Assembly (NCBI GenBank): GCA_032716605.1
Contig: CM064523.1
Location: forward strand, 45,664,215-45,728,214
Direction of reading: 5' to 3'
DNA: 64,000 nucleotides
From: Paralithodes platypus
Lineage: Eukaryota > Arthropoda > Malacostraca > Decapoda > Lithodidae
Shown: in pieces, positions 15,301-28,139 of the stretch
Layout: every line of letters begins with the position of its first letter
How positions within the stretch are numbered: position 1 is the first letter of the stretch
Notes under the pieces: model-generated
Database searches by the model: none
What the model saw: the letters and a program-made list of their open reading frames with translations, nothing else
What the model was told of the DNA's origin: nothing
Made by a program: the position numbers and the translations under genes

Positions 15301-15540
15301 AATTTATCTCTTTAATTCACATTCCCAATAGTTGGAATTAATTCGCCGACACCTAGATTTAACTTAACTTAATATTACCTTATTCTAAGCCTATCCTATT
15401 CTACCAAACCAAATTTAACTTTAACCTAATATAACGGCCTAATATAACCTAAACCAAAGTTACCCTTACTTATCAATACATTCCTTTCTTTAATATACCA
15501 TAATCTGACGGGTCTTGGGTAAACAAAATATCTAAACGAG
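12353..15540. other. AT-rich spacer
   Basis: No gene recognised. Reading frames are under 110 codons and of low complexity. The 109-codon forward frame at 14800-15129 is a product of ACT/CCT-rich simple sequence. A 95-bp stretch at about 15365-15460 is rich in AACTTAA and CCTAATATAACC motifs and looks like degenerate simple sequence. Confidence 0.55.
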
Positions 15541-15780
15541 AGAGAGAGAGAGAGAGAGATTTGATTTGATTTTGCCCCGAGAGGCGAGTTTATTGAGCAG
15601 CGCCCCCCATCCTGTGAGGGGACAACCACTAGTAAGGCGATACATACTGCTCAAAGAGCCATTATTCCACTGAAACAACAGCATCGTCGTCTGGTTACAT
15701 TCATATTTGTGTTTATAAGTCAGGTTGGCATTATTCAGATGTGTTATTATAGTTTCCTCATTTAATTGTCACATGGTCTG

Positions 15781-15783
<3 letters not shown>

Positions 15784-15824
<41 letters not shown>
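15784..15824. repeat. Poly(A) tract of about 41 bases
   Basis: An uninterrupted A run. No retrotransposon body or target duplication is evident on its left, so it could be a mononucleotide microsatellite or the remnant tail of an unrecognised retroposed copy. Confidence 0.9.
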
Positions 15825-15829
<5 letters not shown>

Positions 15830-17422
15830 CTAGTAGTGACTGAATTATTAATTGACAGGTTGTAAATAATAGCACTACAGAACTAGTGCAATCGTATGAG
15901 GAGACTTCATATTTTCATTACATCAATGATTATTGAGATCATAGTTAGCTGAATACAATTATTACAAAAATAGGCAATGGTATAAATCAACATAATACAT
16001 AATTTAATACAGGCGGACATAATCATGATCCGGTTCGTTGTGCACTGGGAGCTAAGGTGTCTTGAGAGAGAGAGAGAGAGAGAGTGAAAGCGAAAGTGAG
16101 AAAGCGAGAGCGAGCACCAGTAGGAAGGTGAGTGTGTGAGTATTAGAGGGAAAATAGCGAGGGGAAGAAGACGTAGACAGAAACAGAAAAGGAAAACCGA
16201 AAGCGTGGGTTGGGAGAGAAAGCAAATAAGTAGAACAAGAAACTGGGGTTTGATTCAGTCCAACAAAAAGTTACAGCCAGACGGGACGAAACATACCTAC
16301 TGATCATACAACTCGTGGATTATAGCAGTGGATGCTGTCTATGTGTGTCGAACATATAATATTACTTGGCGATCCACAAACTGTAATTTATATGTCCGTC
16401 TGTAAGGTGCACAGTAAAAAAATAATAAATAACTAACAAAATATATATAAAACAAAAACACATCATATAAAATCTGTATGTCGGGTAACCAGTATAAAAG
16501 AAGAGGAGAGGGCCTCGTACACGGATCTGTAGCACAGCAGGCTTACACCAAACCATCTATGTAGACCACCGAGGAGCTTAAAAGTGATAGCTTCATTTGG
16601 AACCAGATTCCATCCACCACCACCCGTTCCGACGCATGTAAAAAATAAATACAAATCGAAAATGAAGATCAGCAAAGTTACACGGTCGGGAATGGACTCT
16701 AAAGAACGCTTACGGGTAAAGTTCCTCCAATACTAACACGGCCCTAGTAGTAGTCAGCTCCGGAAGCCCAGAGATCCAACCAGGAAATTGGTTTACCGAG
16801 AAGTGTACCATGGGGGGGAAATATGAAGTATATAGGAATCCTTTATTATGAGCAGTACGAAATATATGATAGTAAGCGAGAAGAGGAAAAAGAAAGAGAG
16901 GGATGGAAGGCTTTAATACCTGTGATTGTGTGAAATTATGCTGACAAATTAATATGAATGGGAACATTGGAAAAATTCAATTTAAAAGGACTTGTATGGC
17001 GGACGAGTTCAAGTTACTAAGAATACTTGAATAATAATGACTGAGATTATATTGGGTCGTATACATGGCAGAAATAAAAACATGATACTTCCGTACATAC
17101 TCTAAGTCATAATATGTGTTCAAGTTGTATTGGTGACACTAATAATAAAGATAATGTCAATAATATTAGTGGTGGTACTTGTAGTAATGTTGACAGTGAT
17201 GGTAAGTCAATATGAGAGATGATGTAAATATTGTCGGCCTTAATGGAGTGGACCACATTATTAATATACAGTATGTGTTTCTGTTCCTATATATTACTGT
17301 TTGTCTGTTTATCACTGTAAACATCTATCTATCTATCTCGATGTCTGTCTATGGTCGTAGTAATGATAGCAACTCAATATTTATGAAGTCAATAAAGTCC
17401 TGATATAATCACATTCGCGCTA
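15825..17422. other. AT-rich spacer
   Basis: No gene recognised. Contains a short (GA)n at about 16062-16084 and GA-rich sequence to about 16250. Reverse-strand frames of 64-85 codons at 16362-16967 have no motif. Confidence 0.55.
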
Positions 17423-18275
17423 AATGAACTGACCCATATGTTCCTGTCTCTAAGAGTCTGCATGTCTATCTGTCTAATGAACTGACCCATATGTTCCTGT
17501 CTCTAAGAGTCTGCATGTCTATCTGTCTAATGAACTGACCCATATATTCCTGTCTCTAAGAGTCTGCATGTCTATCTGTCTAATGAACTGACCCATATGT
17601 TCCTGTCTCTAAGAGTCTGCATGTCTATCTGTCTAATGAACTGACCCATATGTTCCTGTCTCTAAGAGTCTGCATGTCTATCTGTCTAATGAACTGACCC
17701 ATATGTTCCTGTCTCTAAGAGTCTGCATGTCTATCTGTCTAATGACTGACCCATATGTTCCTGTCTCTAAGAGTCTGCATGTCTATCTGTCTAATGAACT
17801 GACCCTTATGTTCCTGTCTCTAAGAGTCTGCATGTCTATCTGTCTAATGAACTGACCCATATGTTCCTGTCTCTAAGAGTCTGCATGTCTATCTGTCTAA
17901 TGAACTGACCCATATGTTCCTGTCTCTAAGAGTCTGCATGTCTATCTGTCTAATGAACTGACCCATATGTTCCTGTCTCTAAGAGTCTGCATGTCTATCT
18001 GTCTAATGAACTGACCCATATGCTCCTGTCTCTAAGAGTCTGCATGTCTATCTGTCTAATGAACTGACCCATATGTTCCTGTCTCTAAGAGTCTGCATGT
18101 CTATCTGTCTAATGAACTGACCCATATGTTCCTGTCTCTAAGAGTCTGCATGTCTATCTGTCTAATGAACTGACCCATATGTTCCTGTCTCTAAGAGTCT
18201 GCATGTCTATCTGTCTAATTAACTGACCCATATGTTCCTGTCTCTAAGAGTCTGCATGTCTATCTGTCTAATTAA
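17423..18275. repeat. 53-bp minisatellite, about 16 units
   Basis: Head-to-tail copies of a 53-bp unit containing TAATGAACTGACCCATATG, TTCCTGTCTCTAAGAGTCTG and CATGTCTATCTGTC. Copies are nearly identical. One unit near 17740 has lost one base, one reads CCCTTATG and one reads CATATGCTCC; the last two use AATTAA at the junction. Because 53 is not a multiple of three, every frame is closed. The flanks are also TCTG/TCTA-rich, so the array probably grew from local simple sequence. Confidence 0.97.
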
Positions 18276-18664
18276 GTTTGTCAGTGTTTGTGCATCACTC
18301 TTTGCATTATCATATGTGTCTGTCTGTCAGCCCACCATAATATATAATTATCGTTCTATCAATATTTCCTACTTCAGCTGAACCTGTCTGCCTAGCAATC
18401 TATCTATCAATATGAAGAATATAGTCAATATATTCAAGGCGATTAGTGTCGAGCGTATGGGATGGTGTGTTTTTTGTTTTTGTCTGTCTATCTGTATGTG
18501 TCTGGCAGTTTCTACTGAATGACTGTATGTGTCTGCGACTGTCACAGTGTATGGCTCTATATATCAGTTTGTCCTCCAATTTGTCCATCAAACACTTCGT
18601 CAGTCTATTTCAACCAAGTCACTGGTTGTTTGCCTGCGCTTCTATCTATCTATCCATTAATTAA

Positions 18665-18871
18665 CCCCTTCTGTACCGGCAACGTCTTTGTAATTTTATT
18701 CTAGCTACATTTTGACGATTGTTTGTAGTTTAAGAAGGAACTGTGGTGGTAGAAAGGGTTAAGTGATATAGTTCGAAGGCTGTTGATTGTTGGGAGACCC
18801 TTTTAAAACTGAATAAAATCGTATAATAGTAGCCAAAATAAAGCTAAAAAGATGTCGTGGTACAGAAGGAG
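18665..18871. mobile_element. TTAA-flanked MITE, family 4, 207 bp
   Basis: Flanked by TTAA at 18661-18664 and 18872-18875. The ends CCCCTTCTGTACC and GGTACAGAAGGAG are near-perfect inverted repeats. The interior resembles 48359-48572 (for example GAACTGTGGTGGTAGAAAGGG here against GATCTGTGGTAGTTCAAAGGG there). The TTAA duplication with C-rich termini suggests piggyBac mobilisation. No coding capacity. Confidence 0.75.
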
Positions 18872-18875
18872 TTAA

Positions 18876-19189
18876 TCGATCTATATATTTGTGTACCTAC
18901 CCACCTATCTATCTCCAGGTCTTGTTCACCAAAATAATGTATCTTCAAAATGTAATGAGAACATCAGAGTACTGTGGCTGTGATCCTGGGCACACTGCTA
19001 TTATAGAGGCTTTAGTTTAGGTCCAGCTGATGTTTTCTTCTCTTCGTTTCTTTCATGTTGGCATCCTTTGAAGACAGATGCGTATACAGTATTTACTACA
19101 TTTACTCTTCATATACTACCTTTACTCTTTTGGGTGAGGGCTGGTCCTCTCCAGAGTGAGGCTTGGCATCCTCTACTCAACCTTAGCCG
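18876..19189. other. Spacer
   Basis: Nothing recognised apart from CTAT/TCTA-rich simple sequence at the left. Confidence 0.5.
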
Positions 19190-19435
19190 TTTCTGTCTTT
19201 CTTGTACTGTCCTACTTATTCCTTCTGGAGGCAGGAGGATATGAATCACCCTCCCCTTGTAAAATTCATCTACTAGAAAAAACGAGTAAGGGATAAGGGA
19301 ACGCAAATGTGGTCCACGACCATAAAAACTGGAACCTTAAATGATGTGTCTGTTCGGGCTCTGTCTTGAAACGGCTACCCCAAGGTATGGGGTATGTACC
19401 TGAGTATTGTTGTTATTCTATGTGGATGAGGGAGA
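19190..19435 (-). repeat. Dispersed repeat R, copy 1
   Basis: The reverse complement matches 50385-50560 over about 170 bp. Shared blocks include CAAGACAGAGCCCGAACAGA and GGACCAC followed by GCGTTCCC, and both start ACTCAGG-ACGTACCCC or ACTCAGGTACATACCCC. The beginning of a third copy is visible near 51540-51575. It lies next to the Jockey-like tail at 19438, so it could be part of that element's 3' UTR or an independent SINE-like repeat. Confidence 0.6.
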
Positions 19436-19437
19436 CA

Positions 19438-19880
19438 ACAGGCAAAACCACCTGTGACAGGTGCCTCATCCAGTGTTGAAAAAGTGACAGGGACAAAATC
19501 AAGGGATATTCGAGCCAAAATGTCTGGACGCACAGAGTTTGAAACAATTTAAGTCATAAGAAGAGGGAATATATGGATTCATGGAGAGAGTTCCAGAGCT
19601 CAGCTGTTGAATAGAAGAACGATTGGTAATATCGTTTCACTCTTGGGTTAAAGAGTTGCACAGAGTAGGGATGGGATTGTGTTGCAAGACGGGTGTTGCG
19701 TACTCTATGTAGAGGTGGTGGTATACACTGAGAGAGTTCTGAAGAACACTGATTATTGTATTAGCGGTAGAATGGCAATAGAGATGCACCATTGCGGCGA
19801 AGAGAGAAGATTTCAGAGAGTAAGTGATTGGGCATGAGTTAATGAGAGGAAAGGCTTTCTTTTCTTCGTTGTCAAGAAGT
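19438..19880 (-). pseudogene. Jockey-like non-LTR C-terminal fragment
   Basis: The reverse strand encodes the conserved tail found downstream of many Jockey/I-type reverse transcriptases: an SLRRNGASLLPFYR-like segment, CSSELSQCIPPPLHRVRNTR, QSHPYSVQLFNPRVKRYYQ and FFYSTAELWNSLHES. A short 3' part continues toward 19438. The frame has stops and lacks the palm domain. The same family is represented at 35258-35385, 41640-41960 and 62452-63069. Clade placement is approximate. Confidence 0.65.
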
Positions 19881-20174
19881 GCTCTTCAAATTTGTGCTAG
19901 ATATTTAGGCATGTATGTAATTAACAGCGTTGTAAATTCCCTTTACTCCACAGTGTCATCAATCTACAAGTATGTCCTGCCATTAAAACTTGTGCCAACG
20001 TAATTTGATAACCATAAATTGCCTTACAATAACCACAATTATTTTCCGGTGAAAACCATCAACTACCATCATGTGACCAACAATACTGTGTTGGCTCCTG
20101 CTGCTGCCGCCACTAAAACAAGGCAACCCATCCCATTTTTATGAACTGCTATGCATCTTCTATATTTTCCCCTC

Positions 20175-20176
<2 letters not shown>

Positions 20177-20258
<82 letters not shown>
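20177..20258. repeat. (CT)n microsatellite
   Basis: About 80 bp of CT dinucleotides with one TTT interruption near 20233, directly upstream of CR1-E. Confidence 0.95.
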
Positions 20259-21654
20259 AAGGGAAAGGAAAAATTATCATAAACTAACTAAAAATTACAT
20301 AATTAATGAACATTTCAGCTATCTATACTATAAACAAAGTAGAAAGAAAAGTAAAGAAATTAATTAGGACAGAGAAGCGTAATTACGAAATGTATATAGC
20401 AAAAGAAAGTGAAACAAATCCAAACACAATTTTACGGTTACGTTAATGGTAATAGACAAATTAAAAACGGAATAGGGCTATTAATAAATAATGACCAGAC
20501 AGTAACAGGAGATAAAAATATTGGTTATTTGCTTAATGAATTTTTGTGTTCCGTTTTACCTAATGCAGAATTTAACACTACTCCTGAAACAAACGTAACA
20601 CCACATGGTATTGGAAACTTTACTACCATAAGCAAAAGTGAAGTGTTACGTAAGTTGAACAATTTAAATACTAATAAAATCCCTGTGCCAGATAATATTC
20701 ACCAAAGAATTCTGAAAAACGGGAAAGAAGAAATAGCACAGTCCTTAACTAACATATTTAACTTGTCGCTCAATCAGGAAACCGTACCTAGTGATTGGAA
20801 AACTGCAAATATCACTCCAATATTTAAGAAAGGAAATAAAGCCCAATCAAGTAATTATAGACCAATCAGTTTAACGTCAATCATAGGAAAAATTATGGGA
20901 ACAATTCTGAGAGACAAGGTAGTGGATTATCTGGAGTCAAACAAATTAATAAGAGAAAGCCAACATGGCTTTATATCCAGTATGTCATGCCTAACAAATT
21001 TGATAACATTTTATATTAAACTATTTACATATAATGACTCTACTAAATCATTAGACATAATTTCGATAAGGTACCTCATGGAAAATTATTGAAGAAATTG
21101 GAAATGTTGGGCATTAAAGGAAAAATTCATGCCTGAATAAAAGTTGTTATCAAACAGAAGGCAGAGAGTTGTGATTAATGGAGTAGAATCTGAGTGGGAG
21201 CCTGTGTATAGTGGAGTGCCTCAGGGATCGGTCCTGGGGCCAGTTTTGTTTCTAATCTATATAAATGACATCGAATTGAACTAAATAATAATACCTCAAA
21301 GTTCGCTGATGACACAAAGATAGGAAAATCAGTATTAACCGAAGAAGACAAAAAATAACTGCAATCTGATTTAAATAAAATAGTAGAGTGGTCGGAAAAA
21401 TGGCAGATGCCATTCAATGTTGACAAATGCCAGGTCTTGCAAATAGATAATAAAAACAACAAATATGAATACAAGATGAAAGGCCAGCCAATAAAAACAA
21501 GTGCATTAGCTAAAGACCTGGGGGTTCTTTTATCTGAAAACGAAAAGACCTCAGATCAATGTGCAGCAGCTGCGAATAAGGTTAGTCGATCATTGGGATA
21601 TATTAAGAGAAATTTTGCTTATAAAAATGAGAACATTATAGTGCCTTTATTTAA

Positions 21655-22132
21655 CTCTCAAAGAGCGGGGCCGTTTATAACATCTACTACCTGCCAAGCG
21701 GGCATATTTACCCTAAACGAGCTTCATTCCATGTTCTTTTTCATACAGAAAGAAGAGCCAGAGCGTAATACAATTATGTATCCGTGAAAAGGCGATAATA
21801 GAGCTTTCCAATGACACCTGAATCATCCTTGTACAACCACGGGTTATCCTGTAGCGGTCGAGCACCGAAGGGTGAAAAACCCTATAATAACGTAATTGCC
21901 CCAGTTTTTTCCTGGTCTCGCGAGGTTGTGGGTGTGGAATGTTGCTGTGGGGAGCTCAATCGCGGCTCTGTGGTCAGGCCGAACGGTCAGAGCCCGCCTA
22001 TCGTCCTCCCAATGCGTGGACTCTCTCCCAGAGCCGATAATGTGCTCAAAATGCCGGCCGTCATATGACGGGTACCGCCACATTTTCCATTGTTCTCTAG
22101 GCCGTCATATGACGGGTACCGCCAGTTAGGTG
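21655..22132 (-). mobile_element. piggyBac-like MITE, family 1 (478 bp)
   Basis: Flanked by TTAA at 21651-21654 and 22133-22136, the latter shared with the next MITE. In family orientation it is reversed: the two subterminal palindromes with core GTCATATGAC sit near its right end (about 22063 and 22103), each followed by GGGTACCGCC. The interior shares the CAGAGCGTAATACAATTATG stretch with other copies. It interrupts the CR1-E sequence at the LFN/K codon region. No open frame of its own. Confidence 0.88.
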
Positions 22133-22136
22133 TTAA

Positions 22137-22615
22137 CCCTTATTTAGCGGGCTAGGCGGTTTATTTATATGTACCGCCCAGCGGGGTGTTTTTAGCCAAA
22201 ATAGGGCTGTTTACGTGATCATTATCATGCCTAAATAAGACCCAGAGCGTAAAACAAGTATCTATCCCTGAAAGGGCATAACAGAGCTTTCGAGTGACAC
22301 CATAACGATCCTTTTATGATGGCTAGTTTTCTTGCAACAACCGCGCAACGCGAGTGCAAAAAGCATGTAATTCAGCACTTTCCCCATACAATTCCGTATA
22401 TAGCGAGTGAGAGAGGGAGGAAGGAGGTGGGATTCGTGTCAGTAGGTTCGCCGCGGTGGTCTGGAGCAGTCATACGCTCACTACTCTCCTGCCACCACTT
22501 GTCTCTCTCTCTCAGCAACATTGCGTGCTGAAATTGCCACACGACCTATGTCGCGCACCGCCACATAGTCCAGATTTATTTAACTCGACTTATGTTGCGC
22601 CCCGACACTTAGGGG
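22137..22615 (-). mobile_element. piggyBac-like MITE, family 1 (479 bp), abutting the previous copy
   Basis: Lies between TTAA 22133-22136 and TTAA 22616-22619. Starts CCCTTATTTAGCGGG and ends CGACACTTAGGGG. The subterminal pair at its right end carries the cores CGACCTATGTCG and CGACTTATGTTG. It is very close to the copies at 43497 and 44884 (shared GCGGTGGTCTGGAGCAGTC-type interior). Confidence 0.88.
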
Positions 22616-23051
22616 TTAAAAGCATAGTGAGGCCCCATCTTGAATATGGTGTGCAATTTTGGTCTCCTTATCTGAGCAAGGACATTGGGAAGCTCGAGTC
22701 AGCGCAGCGACAAAGTTGATTCCGTCACTAAGAAATAAATCTTATCATGAAAGACTAAAAAAAAAAAAAAAAAAATCACTTAAGAAAAGAAGATTGCCAG
22801 GTCAATTAATCAAGTGTTTCAAGACACTAAAGGGATTTGACAAAATTTATGTAGATTCACTTTTCCAAATAAATAATAGTTCATTAACTCGGGGAAATGG
22901 AATGAAATTGAAAACCAGGAGGGCGAATCTCGATGTCACAAAGCACTTCTTCACTTACAGTGTGGTCATCGAGTGGAACAAATTGAATGATAAAGTGGTA
23001 CAACTGTAAGACAATTGCCACATTCAAAAGATGTCTAGACATTCATTTTAA

Positions 23052-23535
23052 CACCCTGTCAAACGGGGATGTTTGTAACTTCTACTACCTGGCAGGCGGG
23101 CATATTTACCCTAAACGAGCTTCATTCCATGCTCTATTTCATGCATAAACAAGAGCCAAAGCGTAATACAATTATGTATCCGTGAAAGGGCGATAATAGA
23201 GCTTTCCAATGACACCTGAATCATCCTTGTACGACCATGGGTTCTCTAGCAACGATCGCGCAACACGAGGGCAAAAACCCTAAAATACGGTAATTTTCCC
23301 GAGTATTTTCTTGGTTTCGCGAGGCCGGGGGTGTGGAATGGTGCAGAGGTTATGTCAGTCACGGCACTCAGTCCGTGCTGAGCGGTCAGAGCCCGCCTAC
23401 AAACCTCCCAACGCATGGACTCTCTCTCAGAGCCGATAATATGCTCAAAAACCCGTCCGATATAATTATGTCGGGCCCCGCAGGGGTGGCTATGGTTCTC
23501 TTGCCCGACATATGATGGGCCCCACGGCTGGGGTG
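23052..23535 (-). mobile_element. piggyBac-like MITE, family 1 (484 bp)
   Basis: Flanked by TTAA at 23048-23051 and 23536-23539. Starts CACCCTGTCAAACGGGG and ends CACGGCTGGGGTG. The subterminal pair at the right end has related cores around TTATGTCGGGCCCC and CGACATATGATGGGCCCC. The interior shares GGGCGATAATAGAGCTTTCC with the copy at 21655. It interrupts the C-terminal end of CR1-E. Confidence 0.85.
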
Positions 23536-23845
23536 TTAAGGAGGTGAGAATAATATAGGTAATAACAAAATAGGTTAAGCATCAGTGGTATAATATTTCG
23601 CATCTTCGTTCTTTACTATAAATTTCTCAGTAGAAGCTTTTCTCTTCTGCTGGGGGACTTTTTTCCCCAACTTAATGTCATGCCGACCAACTGTCGGAGA
23701 GAGAGGTGGGTGGGGAGAGAACCTTCTTCTTTGCTATCCTTGCCTTCCACTTTTTAGCAAATTCTATTTTAGCATTAAGGCCGGACTACCTAGTAGGGAC
23801 CGCAAGGTCTGTGTATATATGTAACTATATGTAACTCTCTCTCCG

Positions 23846-24930
23846 TCTCTCTCCCCACCATTAAACTCTTTGCACATTTTTCTCTTCCTCTCCCTCTGTT
23901 TTCTGTCTCTCTCTCTTCCAGTAATTTAATATTGTTAATGCCTTTTCTTTCCACTCTCTTTGTGCCGTTGGTTACTTCCCTCCTGTATTAATAATTATAA
24001 TGTTTTAATATTAGCAATGTCAATAATGTTGGTGTTATTATTATTATTATTATATTATTTTTATGACCCCCTCCCCAAAAAATAAACTCGTACCCTCTCT
24101 CTATATCTCTCTTTTTGGGTAATGTACAATATTTCTGGACCAAGCACATAATTATGATGACTGGTTTTCGACACCCTTCCCATTGCGGTTAACAATGATG
24201 TATACTTTCTGTTTTTCCCTCTGCTTTGCTAGTCATAATGTATGCTTTTCATTCCAATATTCCTTCTTGTCCTTTCCCATTTTATTAATATTTTCCTTGC
24301 TATTCTTACGTTCAACATTGCTTCTTTTACATTGCCTCGTCTTGGCCCCCTCCAGCACACTGTCATGGTGCCCCAGTCATGTTCAGGTTTATTAATAGTT
24401 TACCAAAAAATATCATATTATTATATTTTTGTATTTTTTAATATTCCCATATTTCTTTGTCTTAATATACTGTAATTAAGAGCATTACTTGTCCTTATGC
24501 TATGTTACCACATATTTATTTAGCTTTTCGTATTATACTTCTTATTACAATCATATTCTTTATGCATTTGTTCCATTATCTTCTGGCGAACTATTTTACA
24601 TCTCCAATCTATTCCACCCTTGCATTGGCTTGGCATTGTATATAATGTTTATGTTATAATACATTTGTCTTCCCTTCCTATCAAATCTCGCTCTTCTTGT
24701 TCTATAATATCTTTATATATTGTTCCAAATTACCAATTTTGATGTTATTTGTTCTTATAATTTAAGTTTCAATATACGTTTTCATCGCATTTTAATATAC
24801 AATTTTTCATCATCACGTTCTTCTTACTTTCCAGTCCACATTTCTTCTCTCTGATCTCTAACCAGTGTCTTTTGAAGCAAATATTTGTTTCCTATATTTC
24901 CTTGCTGCTCACATGCCTCTTTTTCATAAA

Positions 24931-24970
<40 letters not shown>

Positions 24971-27334
24971 GGTAGGGGGGAGGGATATTATGGAAAGTAT
25001 AAAAAGGAAAAGTGTGAGAAGAGAGAGTGACTATGAACGAAGACATTAAAGAGGCACACGTTGACGATATATATATAGTAGAGCATGAGAGTGATCAGAT
25101 TAAAATAAAATCAATAGTATGCTAAATACTCAAAAGAAAAGCAAGTATAACTGAAAGAATATTATATACAGGACAAGCTGTGTGAAGGTATCGATGTCGT
25201 AAATTTCACCTGCCTTTTGAAATCAAGGAAGAAACGAGACCAGGAAAGATGGAGAGCGAGCACGGTGAGGGAGAGGTTGTGTACAAGAATGATGGGGTGG
25301 AAGGCAAGAGAGAGGGAGAGAGAGAGAGAGAGAGCATACAAACATTGATACAAACTAATAGATAAATGGATTGATACAAACATAAAGATACAGATATATA
25401 TACATAATCAAAGTCAGATAGATTAACATACAAACGCGGTGCCATGGCAGAGGTTTGCTTTTATCATTTTTGGCAGTTGTTCGTCTTACTTCATACTCCG
25501 TCACTCACATTATCTGTGTTATCACTCGCTGACACTCATATTTATACTATCTCTCTCATTCTCTTACTCTCTCTCTCTCTCTCTCTCTTTTTCCATTCAT
25601 TTTTAGTCTCGCTTCACACTTCCACAGTTGTCAACCCCTCTCAAGTGTTCTCCCTTCATCTCTACCAGGTTACACTTGCATTACCTTTATCCACTCGGCC
25701 TATTAGACTGTCTCTCTTCTTTTGATTGCTCCCTCGTTTCTGGTTTTACTTAATTGTTCTGTACATTCCCCTTCCTTTTCACTGTCTCGCTAAGCGTTGC
25801 TATGAGTCACACACACACACACACACACAACCATTCTTGTCATCTCTCAAATACACAATCAGCAGTTAACATTAATTGACTCAAACTTAATTTAATTTAA
25901 CTTCTCGTCTCGTTTCTCTGTTGGCGACTCGGAGGAACGTTGACAAATTAAGCTACGATCTGTCATTCTTCTTCTCTCTATTGTTTTCCTGTCTTCACTA
26001 AATACACACATTTCACACAAGTATTTTCCAGTAGGTACGTGACAAATTTAGTCTTACATCTTGTATTAAACGTTATATATTATAAATACAGTAATTGTCT
26101 ATATATATTGTATTCTTACTTTTCTGTGGCTAAATTTAGTATATTTATTTCTTGTTTCCATTTATCCCAAATGTTTTCGCGAAGTACAATGAAACGGTTT
26201 GTTTTATTATGACTCACACTAGATGATTGTTATTGTAAGAATTGAAAAGTGACAAAATATATTTGTATAAATATCGTAAAAAGGAGAATACACAGTAGGT
26301 AGGATATTTGTAAAATTATTAAAACGAAATGTTTGTAGATGTGTTCAAGACGTCCGTAACATTATGTATGTCAAATTGGATCATTAATTGTAAAACAGCT
26401 GTTACTGAAAATCTACTACTACTAAATGTCCGCATATATTATGTCAGTCCTGTTACCTCGACTTTTCGAGGAAACAAAACAGCTAAAATGTAATACGAAT
26501 ATATTAAAATTGTTTTAGAAATATGAAATGACACTCGTAAAAGGAAGAGCAGCAAGGCATGAGATAGGATTAAACGAAAATTAAGAGGCATAAATAAAAT
26601 AAAGTCATTCGAAAAGTGAAACTATACTGCAGAAGTGACAAATATAAGTACTTAAACGAGAGAGAGAAAGTATAAGTGTATATTGCATCTTGTTACTCAT
26701 ATTTTCAAAACCTGTGTATAGCACACGAATATAGAACATACATACATCAAAATATGTATTATAACTTGTAGCACATACTAAACTCCAATAAAATCCGACT
26801 TCATGACTTGTGACATAACATTACCTTACAGTCATGTACTTTACCTCACAAACACCATCTACGGAAAACATTACCCACGTTTCACTTACTTAGATATTGG
26901 TTATCAATGGAAACATGATGATGTCCATATCAAAAAAGTGGCCACTGTATACAGTATTAGATATTCAACTTATATTGTAACCCTTTCAGTATATGGCCTC
27001 CCAATTCTCCCTCTACATTGGCGGACATCAGAGGTGCAGTAGAATACTGTCGCATTTAAAATGTGAATACTGTAGCACCTGATCAACATGATAACACTGA
27101 TCACAGACAACAGTTACACAGAAACATTCAACACAACACACATAGTTTTTAGGAAGTTTATAATGACTATAACAATTATTATAATACCGAGAGGTGAGGA
27201 AGGAGAGTGAGTGAGAGGAAGAATATATTTTATAAGGAAACGAGCAGTAATAAAAGGCAAGGACCTGGTGACAAGGTAATGGTGGAAGGAAACGACAGGA
27301 TGTGAGGGGTAATGTTAATGGTGAGAGAAAGAGA
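23846..27334. other. AT-rich spacer with simple repeats
   Basis: No gene recognised. Holds (GA)n at 24938-24968, GA tracts near 25305-25335, a CT tract at about 25565-25587 and (AC)n near 25809-25828. Frames up to 93 codons are composition-driven. Confidence 0.55.
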
Positions 27335-27399
27335 GAGTGTTACAAGGAGTTATAAGGATTAGTTAGTATCTCAGAGACCTTGCGGTTCATTCCGAGGAG

Positions 27400-27937
27400 A
27401 TACTCGAAGTGGAAGGAGAGAAACTCTTTAGTGCACTACATTCTTTACAGAGTGTGCAAAATACTATGTACTCTCTTCTTGAACTGCTCTACTGAATAAC
27501 TATTTACAACTTCGGAGGGAAGTTTGTTCCAGGCAGAACAGATCTTATATGTGAAAAAGTGTCCACAGATACTAGTGCTGAACCTTTTCAATTCTAATTT
27601 CCAGCCATGGTTGTGTGTTGTATTCACATTGAGGTTAAACATTTTGTTATAATCCACATTGTCAAACCCATTAAGTATTTTAAAAACTTCAATGAGCTAA
27701 CCTCGTAGTCTGCGGGTCTCCAACGGGAAGAGATCAAGAGCTCTCAACCGGTCCTCATAGCTCATTCATCTAAGCGATGGAATAAGTTTTGTAGCCCTAG
27801 CTTGTACTCTTTCCAGTCGCTCTATATCTTTCCTTAGTGCTGGAGACCAGAATTGAACAGCATACTCCAGGAGAGGCCGTATTAGAGCGTTGTAAAGTGT
27901 GAGGACTATTTCCTTATTTCTATACTTAAATTGCCTC
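27400..27937 (-). pseudogene. CR1-F C-terminal coding region
   Basis: The reverse strand encodes the region after the reverse transcriptase: the part before the TTAA insertion includes a [17 protein letters not shown] segment and an [16 protein letters not shown] segment, then NHGWKLELKRFSTSI, GHFFTYKICSAWNKLP and a terminal SVEQFKKRVHSIL. A 70-codon open piece at 27445-27657 is the longest intact stretch. It is interrupted upstream by the 3.5 kb element at 27942. Confidence 0.72.
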
Positions 27938-28139
27938 TTAACCCTTATTTAGCGGGGTCGGACTTAAGTCCGATACGAAAAAATTGGACTAAATGGCGGG
28001 GTCGGACTTAAGTCCGTGGGAGTATTCCCGCCCTAATTTAGGTGGAAAGCGAAACTTGGTGGTCAGGCGGTGTACTACAAGGGCCCACCCACACATCCCC
28101 ACTGCGTGACCGTGACTAAGTGACCCTCAAGCAGCCATA

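Larger units (their letters stand above)
20335..23010 (+). pseudogene. CR1-like reverse transcriptase, copy E (broken)
   Basis: Recognisable parts are a basic linker (ERKVKKLIRTEKRNYEMY), SDWKTANITPIFKKGNK, SSNYRPISLTSIIGKI, ESQHGF, the [10 protein letters not shown] box near 21215, SLMIHKDR-like decay around the palm at 21300 (genomic sequence TTCGCTGATGACACAAAG, encoding FADDTK), MPFNVDKCQVLQI, DLGVLLSENEKTSDQC, RPHLEYGVQFWSPYLSKDI and a tail with NSSLTRGNGMKL. Frameshifts occur near 20430, 21070-21130 and 22720, and a poly(A) run lies at about 22756-22775. The intact protein would be the element's polymerase; this copy is dead. Confidence 0.78.
20335..23845 (+). mobile_element. CR1-like retrotransposon, copy E (second subfamily), split by three MITEs
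   Basis: 5'-truncated CR1-type element distinct from copies A-D. Coding remains occupy 20335-21650, 22620-22735 and about 22736-23047. They are interrupted by piggyBac-like MITEs at 21655-22132, 22137-22615 and 23052-23535. The 3' UTR runs from 23540 to a tail with repeated ATATGTAACT near 23815-23845, the same tail style as the TTTGTACTCC ends of A-D but a different sequence. It is related to copy F (27335-35257). Confidence 0.8.

Noticed and set aside
17423..18275. Possible CRISPR array (53-bp regular repeats)
   Set aside because: There are no unique spacers; the unit is a simple head-to-tail minisatellite in a eukaryotic context.
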